A stretch of DNA of 33,297 nt from a bacterium (GTDB lineage: Bacteria > SZUA-79 > Acidulodesulfobacterales > Acidulodesulfobacteraceae), in contig JAJZJD010000003.1 in assembly GCA_021828445.1 (NCBI GenBank), positions 1-33,297 on the forward strand. The letters run 5' to 3'. The stretch's first letter is position 1; the number at the start of each line of letters is the position of its first letter. The translations under genes were made by a program, and so were the position numbers. The notes under the pieces are model-generated. The model saw only the letters and a program-made list of their open reading frames with translations. It was not told the DNA's origin and did no database searches. Positions 25,576-30,741 of this stretch are shown here, piece by piece.

Positions 25576-25598
25576 GGTAAATAAAATCTGACACCTTT
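25576..25598 (-). repeat. Dispersed repeat copy B (GGTGTCAGATTT type)
   Basis: Reads on the minus strand as AAAGGTGTCAGATTT, then TATTTACC, matching copy A at 14736-14761. About 85 bases further along the minus strand is a GGGGACAG motif (plus 25511-25518), the other signature often seen at the ends of REP-transposase-type elements. The 190-bp gap between ispF and ispD otherwise holds no gene. Confidence 0.5.
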
Positions 25599-25615
25599 TC
25601 TTTCTAATGCTCTTT

Positions 25616-26125
25616 TTATCCCTTAGACAAAAGACAGACGGTGAAACATTCTATGGCTTTTTGTTTCCCGACGGAATCAAGCCCTTCTTTCGTTTTGCCT
25701 TTAATATTTATACGCGATTTATCGACGTTTAAAACGGAAGATACCGAACTTATCATCCGCTCTTTGTAAGACGAAACTTTAGGGGTCTGAGTTACGATAG
25801 TAATATCGGCGTTGACCAGACTGTAGCCTTGTTCTTTGACCAAACCGTATGCGTAATTTATTATTTCTATGCTGCTTACCCCTTTTGTGGATTTTAGGTT
25901 GTCGGGATATAAAACGCCTATATCCGGAAGCGATAAGGCTCCGAGCAGGGCATCCGTAAGCGAATGAAGCACGACGTCTCCGTCGGAATGAGCTTCAACC
26001 CCGATATGCTCCTCTATAAGCACCCCTCCGAGATATAATTTTTTTGCGGCATTTTCAAAAAGCGTAAATTCTAAAAACTTATGTATATCGTAACCGCTTC
26101 CTATTCTAAAACTGTCGTTTATCAT
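25616..26125 (-). CDS. ispF: 2-C-methyl-D-erythritol 2,4-cyclodiphosphate synthase
   Basis: IspF cyclises CDP-ME-2-phosphate to MEcPP. The protein has 169 residues, as usual. The N-terminus RIGSGYDIHKF holds the metal ligands Asp and His (family: GxGxDxH), then LGGVLI, EAHSDGDVVLHSLTDALLGAL (third metal His and substrate loop), LPDIGVLYPD and a C-terminal KTKEGLDSVGKQKAI (family: ATTxExLGFxGRxEGI; Gly-Phe-x-Gly replaced here by DSVGK). The ATG lies 7 bases after an extended -10, so the mRNA may have no leader. Confidence 0.94.
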   Translation of the reverse strand: MINDSFRIGSGYDIHKFLEFTLFENAAKKLYLGGVLIEEHIGVEAHSDGDVVLHSLTDALLGALSLPDIGVLYPDNLKSTKGVSSIEIINYAYGLVKEQGYSLVNADITIVTQTPKVSSYKERMISSVSSVLNVDKSRINIKGKTKEGLDSVGKQKAIECFTVCLLSKG

Positions 26126-26131
26126 AAAATC

Positions 26132-26140
26132 ATTATAGCA
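26132..26140 (-). promoter_or_regulatory. Extended -10 promoter of ispF
   Basis: On the minus strand TGCTATAAT is a perfect extended -10. The expected start (about 7 bases downstream) falls at or next to the A of the ispF ATG at 26125. No good -35. Confidence 0.5.
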
Positions 26141-26189
26141 CGACTGCTTATTTAACGGAATATTTTTTTGGTTATGTATGCGTTTGATG

Positions 26190-26198
26190 TGGTATAAT
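26190..26198 (+). promoter_or_regulatory. Extended -10 promoter of the OYE gene
   Basis: TGGTATAAT (extended -10). A weak -35 TTGGTT lies 19 bases further upstream. The leader to the ATG at 26316 is about 110 bases long and contains a perfect 10-bp palindrome CGCTATAGCG at 26272-26281, a possible repressor site. Confidence 0.55.
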
Positions 26199-26315
26199 AT
26201 GAAGAAGAAAAAAAATAATCAAAAAAATATCTATCGGCGGATTAAGGTAGTAATAACGATAACTATAATAGCGCTATAGCGAATAAGTAATAATTAAATA
26301 AGGGAGAAAATTATT

Positions 26316-27383
26316 ATGAGAATGCTTTTTGAACCGATTGAGATAGGCGGAATAAAGATTAAAAACAGAATAATGATGGCGCCTATGTGTATGTATTCAG
26401 CTGTCGACGGCGTCGTAGGCGCTTTTCATACCGCGCATTTAGGGGCAAGAGCCGTGGGCGGCGTCGGACTTATTATGGTAGAAGCTACCGGCGTCAGTCC
26501 CGAAGGAAGAATCAGCCCTTACGATGCCGGAATATGGAACGAAAAGCAGGTCGAGGCTTTTAAGCCCGTCGTAGAATTTTGTAAATCCTGCGGATCGGTA
26601 ATGGGAATACAGCTGGCGCATGCCGGAAGAAAAGCATCGACTAACGCTCCGTGGCTTGGAGATAACCCCTTAAAAACCGGCGAAGGCGGCTGGCAGGTTC
26701 TTGGTCCCAGCCCTGTTCCCTTCGATGAAGGCTATCCCGTTCCGAAAGAGATGGATGAAAACGACATTAAGAAGGTTATAAATGATTTCGCAAACGGAGC
26801 AAAAAACGCCGGCAAGGCGGGATTTGACGCAATAGAAATACATGCAGCCCACGGCTATTTAATAAACGAATTTTTGTCGCCGCTGTCCAATAAAAGAACC
26901 GATAAATACGGCGGCAGTCTCGAAAACAGGGCAAGACTCCTGCTGGAAATTATAAGCGCTATAAAATCCGGCGGCTGGCCTAAAAACAAACCTATATTGG
27001 TAAGAATTTCAGCCGTCGATTGGGTGGAAGGAGGTTTCGACCTTGAATCGTCTATAGCCTTAGCAAAAATGCTGAAAGAAGCAGGGATATCTTTAATAGA
27101 CTGTTCTTCCGGCGGAACGTCTCCGAAAGCAAAAATGAATATATATTACGGCTATCAGCTCGGCTTCGCGAAAGAGATAAGAGAAAAAGCCGGTATCGCA
27201 GTTTCCGGTGTAGGACTTATTACGAAACCGGAATTCGCCGATTTTATATTAAGTTCCGGAACAGCCGATATGGTGGCTCTCGGCAGAGAACTGCTGCGCA
27301 ATCCATACTGGCCTCTTGAGGCTGCGCATAAACTCGGCGTAGATATCGAATGGCCGAAACAGTATTTAAGGGCTAAGTTTTGA
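26316..27383 (+). CDS. Old Yellow Enzyme family NAD(P)H:flavin oxidoreductase (YqjM-like)
   Basis: This FMN-dependent ene-reductase has 355 residues. It belongs to the YqjM/NamA type: MMAPMCMYS near the N-terminus holds the cysteine that tunes the flavin, QLAHAGRKAS follows, and EIHAAHGYLINEFLSPLSNKRTDKYGGSLENR is the TIM-barrel signature with the substrate-binding His pair. DMVALGRELLRNPYW is the C-terminal FMN phosphate site. Such enzymes reduce activated C=C bonds; the natural substrate is unknown. A ribosome site (AGGGAG) lies about 10 bases upstream. It stands alone, divergent from ispF, and is the last clearly chromosomal gene before the accessory region. Confidence 0.93.
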   Translation: MRMLFEPIEIGGIKIKNRIMMAPMCMYSAVDGVVGAFHTAHLGARAVGGVGLIMVEATGVSPEGRISPYDAGIWNEKQVEAFKPVVEFCKSCGSVMGIQLAHAGRKASTNAPWLGDNPLKTGEGGWQVLGPSPVPFDEGYPVPKEMDENDIKKVINDFANGAKNAGKAGFDAIEIHAAHGYLINEFLSPLSNKRTDKYGGSLENRARLLLEIISAIKSGGWPKNKPILVRISAVDWVEGGFDLESSIALAKMLKEAGISLIDCSSGGTSPKAKMNIYYGYQLGFAKEIREKAGIAVSGVGLITKPEFADFILSSGTADMVALGRELLRNPYWPLEAAHKLGVDIEWPKQYLRAKF

Positions 27384-27469
27384 CAGACGTTTCATTTTCG
27401 TATTATTTTAACTATGCTTTCTATAGCTTTGCTTGCTTTATTCCTCTTAATAAGAAAGGTGTATAATAA

Positions 27470-27498
27470 TTGATTTAATTTTAGATTGGTAATATAAT
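27470..27498 (+). promoter_or_regulatory. Sigma70 promoter of the AbrB-type gene
   Basis: TTGATT (27470-27475) and TATAAT (27493-27498) with 17 bases between. Predicted start about 27505, leader about 38 bases with AAGGAG at 27527-27532. Confidence 0.65.
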
Positions 27499-27542
27499 TA
27501 TATGAAGTAATAGATAAATTAAATGTAAGGAGTATGATATAA

Positions 27543-27770
27543 ATGATTACCGCAAAAATAACTTCAAAAGGACAGATTACTATACCTAAAGACATAAGGG
27601 ATGTTTTAAAAAGCAGTATAATAAAATTCAATATTAAAGACGGAAAGGTCGAAATAGAGCCTGTTAAAGAAATTGCGGGTTCTCTTAAGAAATATACTAA
27701 GACCGTTAAAAAATATTCTTTCGCAGAAGAAAGAGAAACGGATTTTGAGTCCGGTTATGATTTTTTATAA
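27543..27770 (+). CDS. AbrB/SpoVT-type antitoxin (orphan)
   Basis: This 75-residue protein has an N-terminal swapped-hairpin DNA-binding domain with the classic MITAKITSKGQITIPKDIRDVLK, then KFNIKDGKVEIEPV. The C-terminal part (about 50-75: KKYSFAEERETDFESGYDFL) is the toxin-neutralising type of tail. Such proteins are usually partnered by a PIN (VapC) or MazF toxin just downstream. Here the next 70 bases are empty and the following gene is on the other strand, so the toxin is missing. Promoter and ribosome site are good, so it is probably expressed. Confidence 0.85.
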   Translation: MITAKITSKGQITIPKDIRDVLKSSIIKFNIKDGKVEIEPVKEIAGSLKKYTKTVKKYSFAEERETDFESGYDFL

Positions 27771-27840
27771 ATTGTTGATTTTAAAGAGTATTAACTCATG
27801 TAAAAAATAAGCCTATGTGAAAATCCGGCCATAATAAAAA

Positions 27841-28155
27841 TCAATTTTTCCATTCATCTTTTTCGGGTAAAGTCTTAAGATTTCTTTTACCATGAATAAT
27901 ACCGAGTATGACGATCCGAGATTCTTCTATTCTGTATATAAGGCGGTATGCTTTTATAAAAAGCTCGTGGACGGCGGAATTTGAAAATTCAGGCACTATG
28001 CGGCCTCTGTTAGGAAATTCTTTAAGGGAAAGGCTTGCATTTATGATTTCACGAACGAAAGACTTAGCATAAAAATGAGAATCTCTGGCTATATATGTCG
28101 CAATCGATTCAAGGTCGTCGGCGGCTTCTAATGTCCATATTATTTTGAGAGCCAT
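27841..28155 (-). CDS. parE: RelE/ParE family toxin
   Basis: This 104-residue protein has the ParE/RelE fold pattern: IIWTLEAADDLESIATYIARDSHFYAKSFVREII at the N-terminus (two helices with W and D), FPNRGRIVPE, ELFIKAYRLIYRI and VILGIIHGKRNL at the C-terminus. The YRLIYRIEESRIVILGIIHGKR pattern with a final His-Gly-Arg-like segment favours ParE (gyrase poison) over mRNA-cutting RelE, but this is not certain. It overlaps its antitoxin gene by 16 bases, with the antitoxin first, the usual type II order. Confidence 0.88.
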   Translation of the reverse strand: MALKIIWTLEAADDLESIATYIARDSHFYAKSFVREIINASLSLKEFPNRGRIVPEFSNSAVHELFIKAYRLIYRIEESRIVILGIIHGKRNLKTLPEKDEWKN

Positions 28156-28328
28156 TTCGACATTTTCTCTTCAATTTCTTTTTCTTCGTAAATGCGGCCT
28201 TCTTCTTCATCCTTCAAACCGCGTTCAATTTTTTGTATTACATATAAATGATACTGTATATCTTCTAAAGTGCAATTATCAGGCAAGCGTTTGAGAAGAT
28301 CGGCGACTTCATTTTTGACCGTTTGCAT
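28140..28328 (-). CDS. Antitoxin of the ParE-type toxin
   Basis: This 62-residue acidic protein (LLKRLPDNCTLEDIQYHLYVIQKIERGLKDEEEGRIYEEKEIEEKMSKWLSK) matches the small addiction-module antitoxins that precede ParE-like toxins. It has a short helical N-terminal part and a C-terminal stretch carrying the WL near the end that inserts into the toxin. The gene ends 16 bases inside the toxin gene. A GGGG ribosome site lies upstream. An ATGCT...AGCAT inverted repeat across the promoter (28363-28383) may be the operator by which the complex represses itself. Confidence 0.82.
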   Translation of the reverse strand: MQTVKNEVADLLKRLPDNCTLEDIQYHLYVIQKIERGLKDEEEGRIYEEKEIEEKMSKWLSK

Positions 28329-28373
28329 TTTTACCCCGCTAAATATTAATTACGTTATTTAGATGCTGTATTT

Positions 28374-28382
28374 ATTATAGCA
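28374..28382 (-). promoter_or_regulatory. Extended -10 promoter of the ParE-type toxin-antitoxin pair
   Basis: Minus-strand TGCTATAAT, about 45 bases before the antitoxin ATG, inside an inverted repeat ATGCT/AGCAT that is a plausible operator. No clear -35. Confidence 0.5.
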
Positions 28383-28419
28383 TTTATAAAATTGAACATA
28401 TAGACTTCTTTATACTATT

Positions 28420-28614
28420 TTATAAATTCTGCCATGCTTTATCTTCCTCAGGTTTAAGCCAGTCTTTTTTAAGGGAGGATTCGCTTATAACGGCAGCTTC
28501 AAGTCTTTCCTGAATAGACTTCGTTTTTAAAAAATTCATAAAATCTAAAACCTCGTTAAGAAAAGGCTCCGGGCAATGTTCTATTTCATTTAAAAGTAAT
28601 TCTTTAGTACGCAT
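28420..28614 (-). CDS. DUF2281-like antitoxin, second of a tandem pair
   Basis: The 64-residue product has LLLNEIEHCPEPFLNEVLDFMNFLKTK, the helical N-terminal pattern of DUF2281-type antitoxins, and the end KKDWLKPEEDKAWQNL, typical of antitoxins that precede MazF/PemK or PIN toxins. No toxin gene follows: the next 90 bases hold only the promoter of the ParE-type pair. Its start overlaps the end of the preceding paralogue by 11 bases. Confidence 0.75.
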   Translation of the reverse strand: MRTKELLLNEIEHCPEPFLNEVLDFMNFLKTKSIQERLEAAVISESSLKKDWLKPEEDKAWQNL

Positions 28615-28840
28615 AATTCACCTTTTCATTCATGTCAACCTTTTCGCAGCCTTCCATTATAGCGCTTTCTATAAGTTTTAAATCATCGGAAGAAATTGAC
28701 CCTCTGAATTTGCACAGACTATCTCCCTTAACGCCTTTGGGGGATAACGAGTTTGCAAAGTCCAGAACGCGAAGCTGCATATCATAAGGTAGTTTATCTA
28801 CCTGATTTAATATATTTTCCTTTATATGAGCATTTGCCAT
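28604..28840 (-). CDS. DUF2281-like antitoxin, first of a tandem pair
   Basis: The 78-residue product has ILNQVDKLPYDMQLRVLDFANSL, which is clearly related to the N-terminus of the next gene. Its C-terminal half differs (GDSLCKFRGSISSDDLKLIESAIMEGCEKVD), closer to antitoxins of PIN toxins: LxxFxGSIxxxDLxxIxxAIxxGCExVD. AAAAGGTGA, a good ribosome site, lies before the ATG. As with its partner, no toxin is adjacent. Confidence 0.78.
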   Translation of the reverse strand: MANAHIKENILNQVDKLPYDMQLRVLDFANSLSPKGVKGDSLCKFRGSISSDDLKLIESAIMEGCEKVDMNEKVNYAY

Positions 28841-28962
28841 AATAAATCACCTTTTATATCATAAATTAAAAACTATATACTTATGCTATTATTTTATCAG
28901 CTTTTTAAATAAATTCCAAACTTATAGAAAATTTTTAAAGGATAGAATACAGAATGCATACC

Positions 28963-29562
28963 TTATGCCTTGCTCGGCTTCTTAATCCCGAACTTTTTTG
29001 CCAAGAAGCTAATAAATTGTTTTGTATTTCCGATAGTCTTAGCCGCTTTAGTCATATTATAATCATTTTCCTTAAGGATTTCCTCTACGCGCTCTTTAGT
29101 CCATTCGGTTTTTTTACCTGGTTTTGAAGCCTTATAGATATCGTTCCAATTTTTAACGAACAGATAGGGTTCTTTTGGATTGTCGTTCCTTCCGAGCAGG
29201 CCTTCTTTTAAAAAAATATTTATAGCATTTAGCGCAAATTTCCGTTCTTCCTCAACATCCTTAGAGTCGTCTATTTTAATAAAATACGCAACGGATGTCG
29301 GAAACATATGATTGCCTATATCAAAAGGATTAAGTTTTTTAACTCGTGCTTTATTAGATTTCATCTGCAGTCTTCCCTCATTTTCGAATTTGGCGGCAGC
29401 TAAAAGCAGTTTAATCCATGACGCAATTAATCTGTCTTTTTCGGGATATTTATCTAAAGCCTTTATTTCCGGCATTAAATAAAAATTTAAAGGAAGTTTT
29501 ATATATTTCGGTGTATCTATATCAATATCTTTTTCTTCTAATTCTTCTTTTATATCATCCAT
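28963..29562 (-). CDS. Probable element-encoded replication-initiator-like / DNA-binding protein
   Basis: I choose the ATG at 29562 (199 residues); a TTG nine bases earlier overlaps the -10 element. No family is certain. The first 140 residues (YIKLPLNFYLMPEIKALDKYPEKDRLIASWIKLLLAAAKFENEGRLQ...) resemble the N-terminal domain of phage replisome organisers, which begin with a similar KLPxxFF...I..L. The last 35 residues (NDYNMTKAAKTIGNTKQFISFLAKKFGI) form a Fis-type helix-turn-helix, with AA, G and KKxGI in place. The gene is transcribed away from an excisionase-like gene from a near-perfect promoter with little or no leader. Confidence 0.6.
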   Translation of the reverse strand: MDDIKEELEEKDIDIDTPKYIKLPLNFYLMPEIKALDKYPEKDRLIASWIKLLLAAAKFENEGRLQMKSNKARVKKLNPFDIGNHMFPTSVAYFIKIDDSKDVEEERKFALNAINIFLKEGLLGRNDNPKEPYLFVKNWNDIYKASKPGKKTEWTKERVEEILKENDYNMTKAAKTIGNTKQFISFLAKKFGIKKPSKA

Positions 29563-29570
29563 AATTGTCA

Positions 29571-29599
29571 ATTATATAGAATAAAATTAAACGTGTCAA
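29571..29599 (-). promoter_or_regulatory. Consensus sigma70 promoter of the initiator-like gene
   Basis: On the minus strand TTGACA (29594-29599) and TATAAT (29571-29576) are both perfect, 17 bases apart. The start is expected about 29564, 0-3 bases before the ATG at 29562, so the mRNA would be leaderless or nearly so. TTGACA/TGTCAA is repeated across this divergent region. Confidence 0.8.
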
Positions 29600-29619
29600 T
29601 TAGTCAATTATTTTTTTAC

Positions 29620-29647
29620 TTGACAATTAATAAATTTGATATATAAT
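29620..29647 (+). promoter_or_regulatory. Consensus sigma70 promoter of the excisionase-like gene
   Basis: TTGACA (29620-29625) and TATAAT (29642-29647), 16 bases apart. The expected start is about 29654, 21 bases before the ATG at 29675, and this rules out the earlier in-frame ATG at 29636. No Shine-Dalgarno site is obvious. Confidence 0.8.
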
Positions 29648-29674
29648 AATTGTAAAGTAATTATATCGTTGACT

Positions 29675-29881
29675 ATGGATAAAGACATTTTAATTATAAA
29701 CGAAGCCGCAACTTTTTTAAGAGTTTCTGCTACCACTTTAAGACGCTACATAGCTTCAAGGCAGATAACTTTTTATAAACTTCAAGGCAAAATTCTTTTT
29801 AAAAAAACCGATTTAGAAAAATTTTTAGAGTCTAAAAGAGTAGAAAGTTTCGATGAATTTAGAAATAAAAATATTTTGTAA
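29675..29881 (+). CDS. Excisionase/MerR-like helix-turn-helix protein
   Basis: This 68-residue protein consists of one winged-helix excisionase-family domain (HTH_17 type): ILIINEAATFLRVSATTLRRYIASRQITFYKLQGKILFKKTDLEKFLESKRV, where the family has L(T)xxEAAxxLxVsxxTLxRxIxxGxIpxxKxGrxxrixxxdLexfL. Such proteins act as recombination directionality factors or as regulators of integrated elements (AlpA, Xis). The start at 29675 was chosen because the promoter -10 lies inside the longer version. It lies about 860 bases before a tyrosine recombinase on the same strand, separated by a structured non-coding block. Confidence 0.85.
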   Translation: MDKDILIINEAATFLRVSATTLRRYIASRQITFYKLQGKILFKKTDLEKFLESKRVESFDEFRNKNIL

Positions 29882-30115
29882 ATTTATATATTTTTTACTG
29901 CAGATAATCCCGTTCGCTCATTCAAAAGCGAAAATATTTAATATTGATGATTCTATTGCTATGCAGGGTAGAAAAAAGTCATCCGGAAGAACGTTGTGTC
30001 AATGGAAGAGCAGGCCACTTACTGATAACACACCGCAATTTTATTTCGTCTTGATAATACATAAACAATTGCAAGCGTCAGTCTAAAAGTAGTTCTTCTA
30101 AACCAATGAAAAATT

Positions 30116-30139
30116 AAAGCCGATTAATTCGGTTTTTTT
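30116..30139 (+). terminator. Intrinsic terminator downstream of the excisionase-like gene
   Basis: AAAGCCGA (30116-30123) pairs with TCGGTTTT (30129-30136; one G-T pair) across a 5-base loop, and the T-run continues to 30139. It lies 235 bases after the stop of the excisionase-like gene, so the transcript would have a long 3' tail, or a separate small RNA ends here. Confidence 0.65.
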
Positions 30140-30151
30140 AAGTAAGTTTAA

Positions 30152-30213
30152 GAAAGTCCGCAGATTAAAATCGTCAGTCCGCATTGGTACTGCTGATTTT
30201 TTAATTGACTTTC
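30152..30213. ncRNA. Candidate structured RNA/DNA: long imperfect hairpin
   Basis: GAAAGTC (30152-30158) pairs exactly with GACTTTC (30207-30213). Inside, ATTAAAA-type and ATCGTCAGT segments pair with ACTGCTGAT and TTTTTTAAT with one mismatch and small bulges, leaving a 10-base loop. About 23 pairs in total. No known RNA family is recognised. Confidence 0.4.
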
Positions 30214-30215
30214 AA

Positions 30216-30252
30216 GCGGCTTTCTCTATGTTAAGCACATAGAAAAAGCCGC
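30216..30252. ncRNA. Candidate structured RNA/DNA: 16-bp hairpin
   Basis: GCGGCTTTCTCTATGT and ACATAGAAAAAGCCGC pair over 16 positions with one mismatch and a 5-base loop. It directly follows the previous hairpin (2 bases apart). No T-run follows, so it is not an ordinary terminator on the plus strand. Confidence 0.45.
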
Positions 30253-30320
30253 AAAATCGTGAATAATTTCGTTAGTTGCGCCTAAACGGCGGTATTAACG
30301 GACACGAACACAATATATAA

Positions 30321-30405
30321 GTTCCGAAGTTATACGGATTTGCCTTCCGTCGCATATTGCGAAAACAGGTTTTGTATTTAAAACCGGTGACGGTGTATTC
30401 GGAAC
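30321..30405 (+). ncRNA. Candidate nested multibranch RNA before the integrase ORFs
   Basis: The outer stem GTTCCGAA (30321-30328) pairs exactly with TTCGGAAC (30398-30405). Nested inside, CCGTC (30347-30351) pairs with GACGG (30389-30393). Inside that lie two small hairpins, GCATATTGC and GGTTTT...AAAACC (30368-30385). The whole would lie in the leader of the 30439 ORF, ending 33 bases before its ATG. It does not fit a tRNA or any riboswitch I know. Fold is by eye only. Confidence 0.4.
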
Positions 30406-30438
30406 GCATAATAAGACTTACAAATAGTAGAGGCAAAT

Positions 30439-30741
30439 ATGGGCAAATTAACAGAATTTTATAAACAGCACCGCCGGTTATTCTTGGCGCAAAAGCACCA
30501 GAATACCTTTAAAACCCAAAAATTCAGGGACATGGCGGCTATTAAATTCTTTTCATTTTGCGAATCTCAAAATTTACTCCACACGGACGGAATACGCAAA
30601 AATCAAGTAATAAAAGATTTCTTCAATACTGAAGAAATGCTTAATAAATCAAATGAAACCCGCCGGAAATATTTTTTGGTAATTAAAGAGATTTACCAGA
30701 GGTTCTTTAAAATAAATATCGGAAACGAGGTTTTAAAATGA
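30439..30741 (+). CDS. Small ORF coupled to the integrase
   Basis: This 100-residue basic protein (GKLTEFYKQHRRLFLAQKHQNTFKTQKFRDMAAIKFFSFCESQN..., ending RRKYFLVIKEIYQRFFKINIGNEVLK) has the helical character of the SAM-like N-terminal (core-binding) domain of tyrosine recombinases; that is an inference. Its stop overlaps the integrase start in an ATGA junction, so the two are translationally coupled. A ribosome site (AGAGG) lies 5 bases before the ATG. It may be a partner subunit, a split N-terminal domain or a directionality factor. Confidence 0.7.
   Translation: MGKLTEFYKQHRRLFLAQKHQNTFKTQKFRDMAAIKFFSFCESQNLLHTDGIRKNQVIKDFFNTEEMLNKSNETRRKYFLVIKEIYQRFFKINIGNEVLK

Larger units (their letters stand above)
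29882..30438 (+). other. Gene-free, hairpin-rich stretch upstream of the integrase operon
   Basis: These 557 bases hold no convincing gene. The first 230 bases show nothing recognisable. They end in an intrinsic terminator (30116-30139). Then come three hairpins in a row (30152-30213, 30216-30252, 30270-30300) and a nested multibranch structure (30321-30405), directly before the ribosome site of the small integrase-linked ORF. The region could be the attachment site, a regulatory or antisense RNA, or both. Confidence 0.6.

Noticed and set aside
27392-27631. Minus-strand open frame of 79 codons
   Set aside because: It covers the promoter and 5' end of the AbrB-type gene; composition is AT-rich with no domain.
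29853-30086. Open frame of 77 codons after the excisionase-like gene
   Set aside because: It overlaps the end of the excisionase-like gene in another frame, has no ribosome site, no recognisable motif and poor codon use.
30270-30300. Integron attC-like site
   Set aside because: Has GTTA.../...TAAC-like ends but not the paired R'/R'' boxes in full, and the integrase is not of the IntI type.
30321-30405. tRNA-like cloverleaf
   Set aside because: Stem number is suggestive but there is no TPsiC-type GTTCRA motif, D-arm or plausible anticodon arm, and stem lengths do not fit.
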